64,000 nucleotides of DNA from Pseudomonas luteola NBRC 103146 (GTDB taxonomy: Bacteria > Pseudomonadota > Gammaproteobacteria > Pseudomonadales > Pseudomonadaceae), in contig NZ_BDAE01000001.1 in the NCBI RefSeq assembly GCF_002091675.1, forward strand, positions 372,001 through 436,000, written 5' to 3'. Shown here in pieces: positions 39,001 to 48,010 of the stretch; the first letter of the stretch is position 1, and every line of letters begins with the position of its first letter. A program made the translations under genes and the position numbers. The notes under the pieces are model-generated. The model had not been told where the DNA came from. It made no database searches and saw nothing but the letters and a program-made list of their open reading frames with translations.

Positions 39001-39824
39001 GTATTAAGCACCAACGCGATACCGCCCAGCACAGCCAGGGCGGTGAGCAACAGGCGTAACGTCAGGGCTTCGCCCAACAGCAGCGCGCCAGCCAGGGCCG
39101 TCAGTACCGGTACGCTGAGCTGTACCGTAGCGGCTTGCAATGAGCCCAGCCCTTGCAGGGCGGTATACCAGAGCGCATATCCCAGTCCCGAGGTAACGGC
39201 GCCTGACAGTATGGCGTAGAGCACTCCCATGAGATCCGAATGGCTATAGGCAATCGAGGCCAGGCTGATGAGCAGCGCCGGAACAGACGCCAGCAGGAAG
39301 TTGCCCGCCGTAGCGGCCAGCGGGCTGGTAACCCCTCGGCCCTTGAGGGAGTAGAGCCCCCAGGCTACGCCGGATGCCAGCATCAACAGTGCACCCGTCA
39401 ACGAAGGCGCGGTCGCGCCGGGCAGGAGCAGGACGACCAGCCCACCCAGCGCAAGGAGCAGCCCTGCCGTCGCCCAACGGTTCAGCCGCTCGCCACGTAG
39501 CAGCCCGTGGCTGATCATGGTGACCTGCACTGCCCCAAAGAGCAGCAGTGCACCCGTACCTGCTTCCAGGTGCGTATAGGCAAAGGAAAAGGCCGCCGCG
39601 TAGATAAAGAGATAGATTGCCGAAGGCCAGTTGCCGGCCGGTTTGCCGTTCTGCTGGCGTAGTAGAAGCCACAGCACGACCGCGCCTGAAAAAATGCGCA
39701 GCGTTGTAAAACTGGTCGGGTCGATTTCAGCGTGCTTGAGCGCCAGACGGCAAAGCAGGGAGTTGCCCGCAAAGGCCAGCATGGCCAGCGCGGTGAAAGA
39801 CAGTGTGCGTATTGTTATAGGCAT
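38985..39824 (-). CDS. EamA/DMT family transporter
   Basis: The 279-residue protein has ten predicted helices in two EamA repeats (FAGNSLLCRLALKHAEIDPTSFTTLRIFSGA in the first; LLMLASGVAWGLYSLKGRG starts the second). Such drug/metabolite transporters usually export amino acids or metabolites. The substrate is not evident. It is a single gene. Confidence 0.9.
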   Translation of the reverse strand: MPITIRTLSFTALAMLAFAGNSLLCRLALKHAEIDPTSFTTLRIFSGAVVLWLLLRQQNGKPAGNWPSAIYLFIYAAAFSFAYTHLEAGTGALLLFGAVQVTMISHGLLRGERLNRWATAGLLLALGGLVVLLLPGATAPSLTGALLMLASGVAWGLYSLKGRGVTSPLAATAGNFLLASVPALLISLASIAYSHSDLMGVLYAILSGAVTSGLGYALWYTALQGLGSLQAATVQLSVPVLTALAGALLLGEALTLRLLLTALAVLGGIALVLNTRQKP

Positions 39825-39942
39825 GCGTGTTCTGCATCAGAAGACGTGCCCAGAGTGTAGGCTGAATTGGCAGGTGTGAAAGCGGATTGCGCGATTAAGG
39901 TTTGAGCAGTAGCGGAGCAGCCTGGGCTGCCCCGCCTCAGCA

Positions 39943-41004
39943 TCAGGCCTGTGCCGCCTTCAGTGTCGCCATGTCGATGACGAAGCGGTATTTCACGTCG
40001 CCCTTGATCATGCGTTCGTAGGCGTCGTTGATGTTACGGATATCCAGCATCTCGATATCGCAGGTAATGCCGTGCTCAGCGCAGAAGTCCAGCACTTCCT
40101 GGGTTTCCGCCATTCCGCCAATGAGCGAGCCGGCAATGACGCGGCGCTTCATGACCAGGTTGCCGGCATGGAGAGCGGGCTCGACAGGTTCGATCAGGCC
40201 GACCAGGATATGCACACCGTCAAAGCGCAGGGTTTCGAGGTAGGGGTTCAGGTCATGCTGCACCGGAATGGTGTCGAGCAGGAAGTCGAAACGACCGGCT
40301 GCGGCTTTCATCTGAGCCTCGTCGGTAGAAACGATCACATGGTCTGCGCCCTGACGCTTGGCCTCGTCCACTTTGGATAGCGAGCGGGTAAACACAGTGA
40401 CTTCCGCGCCCATGGCCTTGGCGAACTTGATGCCCATGTGGCCCAGGCCACCCATGCCCAGTACGCCTACTTTGTCGCCTGCCTTTACACCGTAGTGCTT
40501 GAGCGGCGAATAAGTGGTGATACCGGCGCACAAGATAGGTGCTGCGGAAGCCAGATCCAGCTTTTCAGGAATGCTCAAAACGAAGCGATCGCTGACCACG
40601 ATGCTGTCGGAGTAGCCACCCATGGTGTTGCTGCCATCTACGCGATCCGGGGAGGCGTAGGTCATGGTAGGACCTTCCAGGCAATACTGCTCAAGATCCT
40701 TCTGGCATGCTTCGCAATGACGGCAGGAGTCGACCATACAGCCTACGCCAACCAGATCGCCCACCTTGTAGCGGCTGACATCAGTGCCCACAGCGGTCAC
40801 CTTGCCTACGATTTCGTGGCCGGGCATCAGCGGATACACCGCAATTCCCCATTCGTTACGGGCCTGATGGATATCGGAGTGGCACACACCACAGTACAGG
40901 ATCTCAATGGCTACATCGTCGTTGCGCGGAGCACGGCGTACAAAGGTGTGCGGGACAAGAGGGGTGGTAGGCGACAGGGCGGCATAGCCGAATGCTTTGG
41001 TCAT
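39943..41004 (-). CDS. Zinc-dependent alcohol dehydrogenase (CAD/YahK type)
   Basis: Start set at ATG 41004 (MTKAFGYAALS). The 353-residue enzyme reduces aldehydes with NADPH (or the reverse). Catalytic zinc ligands lie in CGVCHSDIH and in PGHEIVG; the structural zinc Cys are CRHCEACQKDLEQYC. The cofactor loop is GMGGLGHMGIKFA, and TFTRSLSK-like VFTRSLSKVDEAKRQGAD follows, as in cinnamyl-alcohol-dehydrogenase type reductases such as YahK. A divergent AraC regulator gene lies 229 bases away and probably controls it. Confidence 0.94.
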   Translation of the reverse strand: MTKAFGYAALSPTTPLVPHTFVRRAPRNDDVAIEILYCGVCHSDIHQARNEWGIAVYPLMPGHEIVGKVTAVGTDVSRYKVGDLVGVGCMVDSCRHCEACQKDLEQYCLEGPTMTYASPDRVDGSNTMGGYSDSIVVSDRFVLSIPEKLDLASAAPILCAGITTYSPLKHYGVKAGDKVGVLGMGGLGHMGIKFAKAMGAEVTVFTRSLSKVDEAKRQGADHVIVSTDEAQMKAAAGRFDFLLDTIPVQHDLNPYLETLRFDGVHILVGLIEPVEPALHAGNLVMKRRVIAGSLIGGMAETQEVLDFCAEHGITCDIEMLDIRNINDAYERMIKGDVKYRFVIDMATLKAAQA

Positions 41005-41233
41005 ATAGAGCCTCACAAGACAAAAGATAGCGCTTCGAATCTGGCGACTGCCTGGCATAGGCAACGCACATCACCGTTGGGCGATGGCAGGCGCCGCATC
41101 AGACTCATCGAAAAGGGGGGAGGCCTATTGTGAGGAATCGGCGAGGACAGGTCATGACGATTCCTCCTGAGCTTATGCCTATTTCTCCAGCATGTAGGTG
41201 TTATAGGCTCTTTACCTTTCTGTTTTTGCGATT

Positions 41234-42184
41234 ATGGTAATGCCTGTTTCTCTTGCCGATGCCGTTTCCATGCAGCTGACCCGCCATCTCGATGCCAATG
41301 CCACCCTGGTTTCCCTGATCCAGCCACTTGCCACGCGCGAAGGGTTTTTGCCAACGCCTATGGAGCAGGTTCGAATCGTGACGGCGCGCAGCAATGTGTC
41401 GCGATCGCCTCAGATCTACGAGCCCAGCCTGATGGTGGTGGCGCAAGGCAGCAAGCTGGCCTATCTCGGCGAGCGAACCCTGGAATACGGTGCCGGCCAT
41501 TACCTCGTCCAGGCGCTGCCCGTGCCGTTCGAGTGTGAGACGTTCGCAACACCTGAGGCCCCCTTACTGGGAGTGTCCATTGGCATTGACCGAAGCGTAT
41601 TGGGCGAGCTGGTGCTGGCGATGGGACCGGAAGAGGTTCAGCCGGCCCGTGTGCAGACGCCAGAGTCCATGGTGTCTTCCCCACTCGACACCGCCATGCG
41701 GGAGGCGGTGGAGCGACTGCTGCGGTGCCTGCACGATCCGCTGGAATGCCGGATCTTGGGCGCGATGCGCCTGCGCGAGGTCTTGTTCGTGGCGTTGCGA
41801 GGGCCGCAGGGCGGGGCACTGAAGGCACTGGTCGAGCAGCGGGGGCAGTTTGCCCGGATCGCGGCCTCGTTGACGTATCTGCATCACCACTACGCCGAGC
41901 CGCTGAACGTCGATCAGCTGGCCCGCTGCGCCAACATGAGCACGTCGGCGTTTCATGAGCACTTCAAACGCAGCACCCTGGTGTCACCTGTGCAGTACTT
42001 GAAGCGGCTGCGGCTGATCAAGGCACAGCAACTGCTCGTGGCTCAGCGGTTCAATGTCGCACAGGTAGCGCTCCAGGTTGGCTACCAGAGTGCGTCCCAG
42101 TTCAGTCGCGAGTACAAACGTTACTTCGACCACAGTCCGGCGGCCGAGCGCCATGAGCATCCAGCTGCCGAGGCCGCCTCGTAA
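41234..42184 (+). CDS. AraC family transcriptional regulator
   Basis: The 316-residue protein has an AraC N-terminal cupin domain (EPSLMVVAQGSKLAYLGERTLEYGAGHYLVQALPVPFE) and two helix-turn-helix units at the C-terminus (LARCANMSTSAFHEHFKRST; VAQVALQVGYQSASQFSREYKRYF). This subgroup often lies divergent to an aldehyde/alcohol reductase and activates it upon aldehyde stress. That is the arrangement here. The effector is inferred. Confidence 0.92.
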   Translation: MVMPVSLADAVSMQLTRHLDANATLVSLIQPLATREGFLPTPMEQVRIVTARSNVSRSPQIYEPSLMVVAQGSKLAYLGERTLEYGAGHYLVQALPVPFECETFATPEAPLLGVSIGIDRSVLGELVLAMGPEEVQPARVQTPESMVSSPLDTAMREAVERLLRCLHDPLECRILGAMRLREVLFVALRGPQGGALKALVEQRGQFARIAASLTYLHHHYAEPLNVDQLARCANMSTSAFHEHFKRSTLVSPVQYLKRLRLIKAQQLLVAQRFNVAQVALQVGYQSASQFSREYKRYFDHSPAAERHEHPAAEAAS

Positions 42185-42190
42185 GGCGTG

Positions 42191-42847
42191 TCAGCTGACG
42201 GGGCGGCGAGCGGTAAACAGCGCCACCTTGCCTTCTACAGTGATATCCACCTGCTCAAAATGAGCGCTTAAAGCGCTTTTCAATCCTGGCATGTCGTCGT
42301 GACGGTTGGAAAAGATGCCCTTGCGGTTATAGACATTCATCAGTGTGCGTCCGAACCCGTTATGCCCGGCTCGGTCGCCCAGGATGGTTGCTCCAAACAA
42401 GACGCCCTCAGACTTCAGATGTGGCTTCAGGTTGGCAAAAACGTGCGCCTTGTCAGTCAGGGTGCCTGGAAGGCAATGCAACAGATAGAAAAGTGAGATG
42501 GAATCGAACTGAGCGGGCACAGGCCAGGGCTGCATGACGTCATGCCGCACGGTTCGTGTCGACACGCGGCTCACCCTGCGCTTGGCAGCAGCAAGGCTGC
42601 TGGTATTGAGGTCCATCAGCGTGATATCAGCGGTGTCTGGCAGATCTGCCTTTGCCAGATAAAAACCGGTCCCCACGCCAACGTCCAGATGCTGCGTACC
42701 GACATGACGCTTGAAGAACGGTAATAGAACATCCCGTGTACCGCATTGCCAGGCAAAGCGGTTGGAAATTCCCAGCACCCAGACGTCATACAGGGCCAGG
42801 GTCAAGGGAGAATAGACTGCAGCGCCAGACTCTGTATCGATGTTCAT
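42191..42847 (-). CDS. Class I SAM-dependent methyltransferase
   Basis: The 218-residue protein has the SAM-binding motif I HLDVGVGTGFYL, the acidic end of strand 2 (ITLMDLNTSSL), and DVMQPWPVPAQFDSISLFYLLHCLPG (motifs II/III). The phrase VWVLGISNRFAWQCGT and the tail RTLMNVYNRKGIFSNRHDD match a family of fungal/bacterial small-molecule methyltransferases. Substrate unknown. It is convergent with the AraC gene, with only 6 bases between the stops. Confidence 0.88.
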   Translation of the reverse strand: MNIDTESGAAVYSPLTLALYDVWVLGISNRFAWQCGTRDVLLPFFKRHVGTQHLDVGVGTGFYLAKADLPDTADITLMDLNTSSLAAAKRRVSRVSTRTVRHDVMQPWPVPAQFDSISLFYLLHCLPGTLTDKAHVFANLKPHLKSEGVLFGATILGDRAGHNGFGRTLMNVYNRKGIFSNRHDDMPGLKSALSAHFEQVDITVEGKVALFTARRPVS

Positions 42848-43012
42848 CGGTACGGCTCGCCTTGAAGAAGAGCCTGATCCTAGCCACGGTCTGGCAGAAC
42901 GACAACTCCAGCTATTCGGCAGCGGAACCTGGTTCCGTTTCGTTTGTGGCGAGGCCGGTCTGGTCTTGACCGAACCTTTCCCGACAAACCCTCTGGTGGG
43001 GCCATCTATTAC

Positions 43013-43507
43013 CTACCAGGTGCCGGCCCCTGTCGATTCAGGCAGCGTCAACTCGCCCTTGTCCTTGAACCGTACCGTTCCCAAAAGGCCCCCTGCCAGC
43101 TTGCCGTGGATGGTATAGGGCACGCTTTTGGTAGGAGTATGCTCGGCAAAGCCCCAGAACTGGCGTACGGCCGAGAAAGCCGAGACGGTAACCGGAACGG
43201 TCAATACCGTCTCGCCATACCGGGGTACGCTGCCGCTCTGGCTGCTGACACCGCTGGCCAGCGGCTGGCCGTTGATGTCCATGTCCAGCGCCAGGCCGTT
43301 GTAGTCGATGGCTGTATCGTTTGGGTTCTGCACACGCAGCTTCACATTGAAGCGCATTTCCAACCCTTGTCCTGGCAGCGGCTCGATGCCTGCCACGGCA
43401 ATTCGCAACGGATCCCGCTGGCCCAGGGTGCTACAGGCTGCAAGACCCAGTAGAAACAAGGCGCCGATCAACAGGCGAGCGCAAGTGCGGTAGGCAGATA
43501 ACAACAT
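43013..43507 (-). CDS. LEA type 2 family lipoprotein
   Basis: The 164-residue protein has a lipoprotein signal (lipobox LAAC) and one water-stress/hypersensitive-response (LEA14) domain: MRFNVKLRVQNPNDTAIDYNGLALDMDINGQPLASGVS with the NPN turn, then VLTVPVTVSA. Such proteins are linked to desiccation or envelope stress, with an unknown molecular role. It is 165 bases upstream of the methyltransferase gene on the same strand. Confidence 0.92.
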   Translation of the reverse strand: MLLSAYRTCARLLIGALFLLGLAACSTLGQRDPLRIAVAGIEPLPGQGLEMRFNVKLRVQNPNDTAIDYNGLALDMDINGQPLASGVSSQSGSVPRYGETVLTVPVTVSAFSAVRQFWGFAEHTPTKSVPYTIHGKLAGGLLGTVRFKDKGELTLPESTGAGTW

Positions 43508-43647
43508 GAAAAGGCTCCGGTCGGCGATACATCACGATACAGGTGGGACCGGTCATTGGTCGCTTCTACTCCTCGTCCACGGGACGATATCGCAAAAGCG
43601 TGAACCAGCAAGCCTCGAGCCTTTGTGCAGACTCGAGGTGCGCCGGG

Positions 43648-44406
43648 CTAAAGGGCAGCCGGTAAAGCGTTCTGACGCGCACGAAGGTTTTGCGCCACGC
43701 AGGCACCGATTACGAGTATCACCAGAGCGGCGCCCAGGATGGCGGAGGAGCCGACCGTACCCAAATCCAGACCACCCTTGTCATGCGCCTTGGTCAGGAA
43801 GTCGCCCAGCGTGGCGCCAAACGGACGGGTGAGAATAAACGCCATCCAGAACAGCAGAATGGTCGAGAGGCGTGTGAAAAAGTGGGCCAGTACGATCACA
43901 CCGATAATGCTGCCAATCAGCAGCGCTCCCCCCGCAAAACCCAGGCCCGAGTCGTCGGCCAGGTAATCACCCAGGGCGGTACCCAGCGTGTTGGAGAGCA
44001 GAATCGTAACCCAGTAGAACAGCTCGGCTTTGAAGGTATGGATCCTGTCGACCGAGAACGATGTACCGCTCAGGCGCCACAGCACGAAAATTGCGATTAG
44101 GATCATGATCAGCACGGCCGAACCGGTGGCGTAGCCCAGCTCCAGGGTTCGATCCATAAAGTCGGACATGGTTGTACCCGCCGTGCTGGTCGACAGGATC
44201 ACCGCCCAGTACAGCGGGGGGATGTAGCGTTTGACTGATAGCTGGGCAACCAGGGTGACCAGAAACGCACTGATCAGAATCAGGGAACTCAAGGCATAGC
44301 CTATATCCAGGGTCATTGACAGCAGGTCACCGGCCGTCTCGCCTAATGTCGTGGCGCAGATTTTCATGACCCAGAATGCAAGGGTAATCTGTGGAAGTTT
44401 GTTCAT
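43648..44406 (-). CDS. COG4705-type membrane protein with four internal repeats
   Basis: The 252-residue inner-membrane protein is built of four similar units, each with a helix containing T-x-(G/F)-(T/E)-(T/A)-x-(G/S)-D and then a DxGY/G-type turn: TLGETAGDLLSMTLDIGY, STAGTTMSDFMDRTLELGY, TLGTALGDYLADDSGLGF and PFGATLGDFLTKAHDKGG. Conserved acidic residues inside helices suggest a metal or cation path, which is an inference. The family is annotated only as membrane protein. It lies downstream of a phytanoyl-CoA dioxygenase-like gene on the same strand. Confidence 0.85.
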   Translation of the reverse strand: MNKLPQITLAFWVMKICATTLGETAGDLLSMTLDIGYALSSLILISAFLVTLVAQLSVKRYIPPLYWAVILSTSTAGTTMSDFMDRTLELGYATGSAVLIMILIAIFVLWRLSGTSFSVDRIHTFKAELFYWVTILLSNTLGTALGDYLADDSGLGFAGGALLIGSIIGVIVLAHFFTRLSTILLFWMAFILTRPFGATLGDFLTKAHDKGGLDLGTVGSSAILGAALVILVIGACVAQNLRARQNALPAAL

Positions 44407-44552
44407 TGTTGTTCCCTGCTCAAGGGCTTGATGGGGGAGAGAAAGCTGAGCGCATGGATGGCACTTCAGTGGCCCTAAGGTGCAGGGGAGCAGGTCAAAA
44501 ATCGGTCAAAAGCACATCAACGATTTGTGTAACAGAATATTTCGATGTCAAC

Positions 44553-45320
44553 TCAGTCGTATTCTGCCGGTTCATGCTCGCCGAGCAGACGTCGCTGTCG
44601 GGGCGTACAGGCATCCAGCACCGCCGGATTGAACTGCCAGACGAGGTAAGGTGAGAACTTCTGAGCCACCATGCGCCGGCCATAATGAATTTGGAGAAGA
44701 TAGCGGGTCCGGTCACGGGTGCGGTTGCGGCTGCCGGCATGCCACAGCTCGCTACGCAGAAACAGCACGTCGCCCGGCTGGCAGAGCACCGGCTGCGCCT
44801 CCCGGCCTTGCCAGTTTGTCTCGCCTTCCAGTGGTTTACGACCTGCACGGTGGCTGCCTGGAATGACCAGCGTCGGGCACAGGTCCTCGGTGATCTCATC
44901 CAGATAGACCTGGGCGGTACAGATCTGCATGGGCAGTTCAAATGTCGGGTCTGCCAGCAGGGACCGGGGCAGTGTCATCGCCAGGTAATCCACGTGCAGG
45001 TCTGCGCCGATAAAGCCAGGATGGCAGCGCCAGGCTGTCTGCCCAATGATATGGCAATCTTCGCCTAGGGACGCTTCGGCCAGTTCGATCACGCCGGGTA
45101 GATCCAGGTAAGGCAGCCATACGGGATCGCGATTGAAAACGCATTTGTAATGGTCAACGAGACCGGTGTAGTCCCAGTGGATGGCCTCCAGCTGATCAAT
45201 GGCCGCGCGGACTTCGTCGACCAGAGCGGGACTCAGCACACCATGCAGCAAGACGAAACCCTGTTCGTGCATGGCCTGCAGGCGATGATCAGTAGCCGTA
45301 TGGGCAGGAAGCGGATTCAT
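44553..45320 (-). CDS. Phytanoyl-CoA dioxygenase (PhyH) family protein
   Basis: The 255-residue protein is an Fe(II)/2-oxoglutarate oxygenase of the PhyH family. The iron ligands are the His and Asp of DLHVDYLAM and the His of SELWHAGSRN, and the 2-oxoglutarate Arg lies in TRYLLQIHYG. Opening MHEQGFVLLHGVLSPALVDEVRAAI and GDVLFLRSELWH are family-typical. The hydroxylated substrate is unknown. The gene stands alone or with the COG4705 gene 146 bases on. Confidence 0.9.
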   Translation of the reverse strand: MNPLPAHTATDHRLQAMHEQGFVLLHGVLSPALVDEVRAAIDQLEAIHWDYTGLVDHYKCVFNRDPVWLPYLDLPGVIELAEASLGEDCHIIGQTAWRCHPGFIGADLHVDYLAMTLPRSLLADPTFELPMQICTAQVYLDEITEDLCPTLVIPGSHRAGRKPLEGETNWQGREAQPVLCQPGDVLFLRSELWHAGSRNRTRDRTRYLLQIHYGRRMVAQKFSPYLVWQFNPAVLDACTPRQRRLLGEHEPAEYD

Positions 45321-45564
45321 GGCGATGTTTCATGGACGGTGCTTCATTAGAACCTGCTACGTGGCTCGGGTTGCACCTGAAGGCAATGCTTCATGGTGTC
45401 GCAGGCCTGCTGAATAAGTCATATATGCGACATTTTTGTGACTGATTCCTCGCTAGAGCCAGGGAAACGTCGTTTATAGAGTTGAAAAGCCGTCCAAGTA
45501 TCGCTGATATGGCAGGGTTACTTAGCCTTGCGCTAAATCATTTCAGCAAGTGACAGGCACTATT

Positions 45565-46977
45565 ATGACAATAACGAAACAGTCTTCTTCGGATGGAACC
45601 TCCCTTTCCCCGGCGCTTAAACCGCGCCACGTCACCATGCTTTCCATTGCCGGTGTTATCGGTGCCGGGCTCTTTGTGGGCTCAGGTCATGCCATTGCCG
45701 CGGCAGGGCCTGCCGTGCTGCTGGCCTATGCCCTGGCTGGAACCCTTGTGGTGCTGGTGATGCGAATGCTCGGTGAAATGGCCGTGGCCTCGCCAGATAC
45801 CGGCTCCTTTTCGTCCTATGCCCATCAGGCCATCGGACGCTGGGCCGGCTTTACCATCGGCTGGTTGTACTGGTGGTTCTGGGTATTGGTGATTCCGCTC
45901 GAAGCGGTGGCGGCTGCGGCCATCCTCAATGCCTGGTTTCCGGCAATTGCCACCTGGCAGTTCGCGCTGGCGATTACAGCCTTTCTGACGGTGACCAACC
46001 TCTTCAGCGTCGCCAAGTATGGTGAGTTTGAATTCTGGTTCGCGCTGCTCAAGGTACTCGCGATCATCGCATTCATCGTACTGGGTGCAGTGGCCATGGT
46101 CGGGGCACTGCCAGGGCGCGAAGTCAGCGGCCTGGGTACGCTGATGGCTACCCATGGCGGCTTCATGCCCAACGGCTTCAATGCCGTCATCGGGGCACTG
46201 CTGACAACCATGTTCAGCTTCATGGGCACCGAGATCGTAACCATTGCTGCGGCCGAGTCGAAAAACCCTTCCAAACAGATCGGCAAGGCGACCAACTCGG
46301 TCATCTGGCGTATCGGTCTGTTCTATATCGTCTCGATCTTCCTGGTCATCTCCATCGTGCCCTGGCAGGACCCACAGCTTCCGGTGGTAGGCTCCTACCA
46401 GCGTGCGCTGGAATTTCTGTCTATTCCCCACGCCAAGCTGATCGTTGATCTGGTGGTGTTGGTCGCGGTGGCGAGCTGCCTGAACTCGGCGCTTTATACG
46501 GCATCGCGCATGCTGTTCTCCCTGAGCCGCCGGGGTGATGCACCGGCGGCCTTTGGCCGGACGGCTGCCGGCGGCGTGCCGCGTGCCGCCGTTTTGGCGA
46601 GCACTGCTGTGGGCTTTGCAACGACGATCGCCAACTTCACCATGCCGGAGGCCGTGTTCAGCTTCCTGTTGGCAACCTCTGGTGCAGTGGCCCTGCTGGT
46701 TTATCTGGTGATTGCCGTGTCGCAGCTGCGCATGCGTCGCAAGCTGAACGCAAGTGGTCAGCCCATCGAGTGCCGCATGTGGTTGTTCCCTTGGCTGACC
46801 TGGCTGGTGATCGGCTTCATCATCATGGCGCTGGGTATCATGCTAATGACAGAAGCGCACCGCATGGAAATCCTGGCCACCGGCCTACTGGCCTTGGTTG
46901 TGGTCGCCATCGGTTCCTGGCTAGGCGCCAGGGATCGTAGCAACGCTACCCTGATGACGGCCTCGCAAAGCCGTTGA
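45565..46977 (+). CDS. gabP: Amino acid permease, GabP-like
   Basis: Start set at ATG 45565. The ~470-residue, 12-helix transporter of the APC family imports GABA or a related amino acid with protons. Motifs: LSIAGVIGAGLFVGSG in helix 1, GEMAVASPDTGSFSSYAHQAIGRWAGFTIGWLYW, FMGTEIVTIAAAESKNP, and ALYTASRMLFSLSRRGDAP. Similarity favours GABA permease, but beta-alanine is also carried by such proteins and a bau locus lies elsewhere in the window. It is a single gene with its own terminator. Confidence 0.9.
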   Translation: MTITKQSSSDGTSLSPALKPRHVTMLSIAGVIGAGLFVGSGHAIAAAGPAVLLAYALAGTLVVLVMRMLGEMAVASPDTGSFSSYAHQAIGRWAGFTIGWLYWWFWVLVIPLEAVAAAAILNAWFPAIATWQFALAITAFLTVTNLFSVAKYGEFEFWFALLKVLAIIAFIVLGAVAMVGALPGREVSGLGTLMATHGGFMPNGFNAVIGALLTTMFSFMGTEIVTIAAAESKNPSKQIGKATNSVIWRIGLFYIVSIFLVISIVPWQDPQLPVVGSYQRALEFLSIPHAKLIVDLVVLVAVASCLNSALYTASRMLFSLSRRGDAPAAFGRTAAGGVPRAAVLASTAVGFATTIANFTMPEAVFSFLLATSGAVALLVYLVIAVSQLRMRRKLNASGQPIECRMWLFPWLTWLVIGFIIMALGIMLMTEAHRMEILATGLLALVVVAIGSWLGARDRSNATLMTASQSR

Positions 46978-46985
46978 TCCTCCAG

Positions 46986-47012
46986 GACCGGTAACGAGGG
47001 CTCGTTACCGGT
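46986..47012 (+). terminator. Terminator of gabP
   Basis: GACCGGTAACGAG pairs with CTCGTTACCGGTC around GG, followed by TTCCCTTCC; it begins 9 bases after the stop. Confidence 0.8.
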
Positions 47013-47474
47013 CTTCCCTTCCTGGTTTCTTCATTAATAGCTACTCCCTTTTTGTAACGCCGGCACGTTTGATTTACACCGTGCGCGACTGCCTGATCTG
47101 TTCTGTTGCTCTCGGCATAGTGGCAAGTCCTGTCAGAAAGAGCTACGCACCGTTTCAGGGCTTTTTTCTGAGACGAAGCGGCAAAAAGGTAGACATTTCT
47201 GCGGCGCTTGGGTAAAAAAGGATTATCTCTCGGCGCCAAACGCGCCATGCTGTTATGAAAACGCAGGTCTTGTTTCCATCGGTAACGCAAAAATGCCCAT
47301 TTATGGTGCGTTACGTTACAGATTGACCCAATTTGGACCGTAACAGTTTCCATTTTTTCGCTTCTGCTCCTGCACAATTCTTCCTGACTGTTTATGGCGG
47401 TAACACTTCCGCGGCACGACAATGTGCGCATCTTAAATAGTTAGCTACCTGTCATAAGCAGGAAGGAAAGCATC
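47013..47474. other. Intergenic region with GTAAC-type inverted repeats
   Basis: About 460 bases between gabP and the DUF1127 gene. It holds an inverted repeat GTAACGCA...TGCGTTAC (47282-47289 and 47307-47314), followed by further GTTAC/GTAAC copies near 47315, 47340 and 47400. A minus-strand open frame across it has no protein-like features. The repeats may be regulator sites for the DUF1127 gene. Confidence 0.45.
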
Positions 47475-47690
47475 ATGGAACACACCCTACGTTCCAACTC
47501 ATTCACCGCTTCAAACGCTTCTAAATCCGATACTTCGCTGGTGCTGCGCGTTCTGACAACGCTGTCGGTCTGGCATCGTCGTATCGTCAGCCGCAACGAG
47601 CTGGCCCGCCTGGATGCCCGTATGCTGGCCGACGCCGGTATCACTGAAGCCCAGCGTTACGAAGAACTGCACAAGCCGTTCTGGCGTTAA
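47475..47690 (+). CDS. DUF1127 domain protein
   Basis: The 71-residue basic protein starts 7 bases after AAGGAAAG and ends with the DUF1127 core SVWHRRIVSRNELARLDARMLADAGITEAQRYEELHKPFWR region. Such small Arg-rich proteins bind RNA or partner proteins in stress, and in other proteobacteria affect phosphate and carbon metabolism through RNA degradation. The N-terminal 28 residues are Ser/Thr/Asn-rich and poorly conserved. The gene has long flanking regions and is probably a stand-alone stress gene. Confidence 0.92.
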   Translation: MEHTLRSNSFTASNASKSDTSLVLRVLTTLSVWHRRIVSRNELARLDARMLADAGITEAQRYEELHKPFWR

Positions 47691-47692
47691 GT

Positions 47693-47755
47693 GTTACGGT
47701 TACGCACACCGTAACCGGCAAGACCTGTCGGGAGCCGTCATCGATAGCGGCTCCC
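47693..47755 (+). terminator. Two hairpins after the DUF1127 gene
   Basis: First GTTACGGT/ACCGTAAC (47693-47715), then GGGAGCCG/CGGCTCCC (47730-47755). Neither is followed by a strong T-run, so these could stabilise the mRNA end as well as terminate. Confidence 0.5.
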
Positions 47756-48010
47756 ATGACACCCCTCCCGCGTTTTTCTTCTCTTTCCTCTCTTTAACCG
47801 GCCCCTTGCCTTGCCGGATTTTCCTGTGCGTGCGTTTTTCAGCACCGTGCCCGGGCTTCTATTGAATTGCCGGAACCTTGCCTGAGGCTTAAAGTCAGTC
47901 GCCTATAACCAGAACAACCCCTGCGCAGCAGACCTTGATGGACGACTCGCGGGTAAATCGCCACGTCGACTGCTGGCATGCATATGGACTGTGAGGGAGG
48001 TTAATTGGCA
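47756..48010. other. Promoter region upstream of the efflux operon
   Basis: About 250 bases with a pyrimidine-rich run (47775-47800) and no gene I can support. A GGGAGG ribosome site precedes the first adaptor gene. Confidence 0.5.

Noticed and set aside
45500-45540. Possible sigma-54 promoter before gabP (TGGCAGGGTTACTTAGC)
   Set aside because: The GG and GC pairs are 12 rather than 10 bases apart, which breaks the -24/-12 rule.
46946-47431. 161-residue open frame on the minus strand between gabP and the DUF1127 gene
   Set aside because: It runs through the gabP terminator, has no ribosome site or family-like pattern, and its composition is unlike its neighbours.
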